Positions 63,089-64,000 of a DNA stretch of 64,000 nucleotides are shown piece by piece. Position 1 is the stretch's first letter. Each line of letters opens with the position of its first letter. Source of the DNA: Streptomyces alboniger (lineage in GTDB: Bacteria; Actinomycetota; Actinomycetes; Streptomycetales; Streptomycetaceae); contig NZ_CP023695.1 in the NCBI RefSeq assembly GCF_008704395.1, positions 5,208,001 through 5,272,000 of the forward strand, in the 5' to 3' direction. The position numbers were made by a program, and so were the translations under genes. A model generated the notes under the pieces. It was not told where the DNA came from, ran no database searches, and saw only the letters and a list, made by a program, of their open reading frames with translations.

Positions 63089-63177
63089 CGGTTACGACGT
63101 TGGCCAGGGGACAGGCATTGGCCAAGGGACAGGACCCGCAGGAACCACCCGCAGGGTCGATGACGCAGGAGGCGCAC

Positions 63178-64000
63178 GTGACGCAGGGACCGCTCACCAC
63201 GGAGGCCGGCGCGCCGGTAGCCGACAACCAGAACAGCGAGACCGCGGGCGTCGGCGGGCCGATGCTGATCCAGGACCAGCTGCTGCTGGAGAAGCTCGCC
63301 CACTTCAACCGCGAGCGCATCCCGGAGCGCGTCGTGCACGCCCGGGGCGCGGGTGCCTACGGCACCTTCACCCTCACCCGTGACGTCTCGCAGTGGACGC
63401 GGGCGAAGTTCCTTTCCGAGGTCGGCAAGCAGACCGAGACGTTCCTGCGCTTCTCCACCGTGGCCGGCAACCTCGGCGCGGCCGACGCGGTGCGCGACCC
63501 GCGCGGCTGGGCGCTGAAGTTCTACACCGAAGAGGGCAACTACGACCTCGTCGGCAACAACACCCCGGTCTTCTTCATCAGGGATGCCATCAAGTTCCCC
63601 GACTTCATCCACACCCAGAAGCGGGACCCGTACACGGGCTCGCAGGAGGCGGACAACGTCTGGGACTTCTGGGGGCTCAGCCCCGAGAGCACCCACCAGG
63701 TGACCTGGCTCTTCGGTGACCGCGGCATCCCCGCCTCGTACCGCCACATGGACGGCTTCGGCTCGCACACGTTCCAGTGGAACAACGAAGCCGGCGAGGT
63801 CTTCTGGGTCAAGTACCACTTCAAGACCGAGCAGGGCATCAAGAACCTCACCCAGGCCGAGGCCAACAAGCTCGCCGGTGAGGACCCCGACTCCCACCAG
63901 CGCGACCTGCGCGAGGCCATCGAGCGCGGCGACTTCCCGACCTGGTCCGTGCAGGTGCAGATCATGCCGGCGGCGGACGCGGCGACGTACCGCTTCAACC
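63178..64000 (+). CDS. katA: Monofunctional catalase (partial, runs off the window)
   Basis: 274 codons visible. GTG 63178 was chosen for AGGAGG five bases upstream; in-frame ATG 63160 is possible. Clade-type heme catalase: catalytic His in [24 protein letters not shown] heme-pocket segment, catalytic Asn in [20 protein letters not shown]. It converts hydrogen peroxide to water and oxygen. The heme-ligand Tyr lies beyond the window end. Divergent from the CatR-like gene. Confidence 0.95.
   Translation, partial: MTQGPLTTEAGAPVADNQNSETAGVGGPMLIQDQLLLEKLAHFNRERIPERVVHARGAGAYGTFTLTRDVSQWTRAKFLSEVGKQTETFLRFSTVAGNLGAADAVRDPRGWALKFYTEEGNYDLVGNNTPVFFIRDAIKFPDFIHTQKRDPYTGSQEADNVWDFWGLSPESTHQVTWLFGDRGIPASYRHMDGFGSHTFQWNNEAGEVFWVKYHFKTEQGIKNLTQAEANKLAGEDPDSHQRDLREAIERGDFPTWSVQVQIMPAADAATYRFN

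Overview
The window is high-GC actinobacterial DNA, almost certainly from a Streptomyces chromosome. Support comes from heavy GTG/TTG start use, many starts placed 6-7 bases after a TANNNT-like box with no Shine-Dalgarno (leaderless), a WhiB7/WblC-type regulator, mycoredoxin, MoeZ, AdnAB-type helicase-nucleases, and TerD/AIM24, PPA1309, UPF0182 and spherulin-4 proteins. From moeZ rightward (about 18.4-60 kb) the order moeZ, ATL, adnA, adnB, nudC, mycoredoxin, uvrD2, whiB7-type, ABC1 kinase, DUF2342, PDZ/Lon-like, UPF0182 parallels, from memory, the M. tuberculosis Rv3206c-Rv3193c neighbourhood, so it is an old core block.

Layout. 0-1.4 kb: membrane-anchored DUF3152 zincin. 1.4-7.3 kb: LacI regulator and amidohydrolase, divergent from a sulfonate/nitrate-type ABC importer (binding lipoprotein, permease, ATPase, second permease). 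7.3-12.9 kb: a short leaderless Cys-containing leader peptide ahead of a peptide-type ABC importer with a fused two-domain ATPase. 13.1-18.4 kb: a four-gene polysaccharide cassette (PelF/DUF3492-type glycosyltransferase, 8-TM protein, sugar-nucleotide epimerase with its own 18-codon upstream ORF, spherulin-4-type hydrolase), followed by moeZ. 19.7-25.8 kb: two tandem secreted alpha/beta hydrolases and a flippase-like membrane protein fused to a pseudokinase. 26-42.4 kb: DNA repair and redox (ATL, AdnA, lipoprotein, AdnB, M20 peptidase, NudC, mycoredoxin, UvrD2).

The nudC-mycoredoxin junction is broken by a small island of about 2.6 kb (methyltransferase, His-rich protein, XRE regulator). It lies inside the 3' end of the mycoredoxin gene: the displaced original C-terminal codons remain beside nudC, and the working gene carries a substituted tail. 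No integrase is visible.

42.4-43.8 kb: the wblC antibiotic-response gene with a textbook attenuator leader (WhiB7-type promoter, upstream ORF, mutually exclusive hairpins, Rho-independent terminator). 43.9-60 kb: housekeeping and conserved actinobacterial genes (ABC1 kinase, ThiF-like, M48 peptidase, TerD-AIM24 operon, Nudix, DUF2342, SDR, MoaE, PDZ/Lon-like protease, PPA1309, UPF0182). 60-62.5 kb: two identical initiator tRNA genes flanking a Sel1-repeat protein gene. The window ends in a divergent Fur/CatR-like repressor and catalase pair with an operator between the promoter hexamers.

Most noteworthy: the Pel-like cassette, the mycoredoxin-invading island, the Cys-type leader on a peptide transporter, the wblC attenuator, and the pseudokinase fusion. 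All assignments are from reading the sequence; no database search was run.
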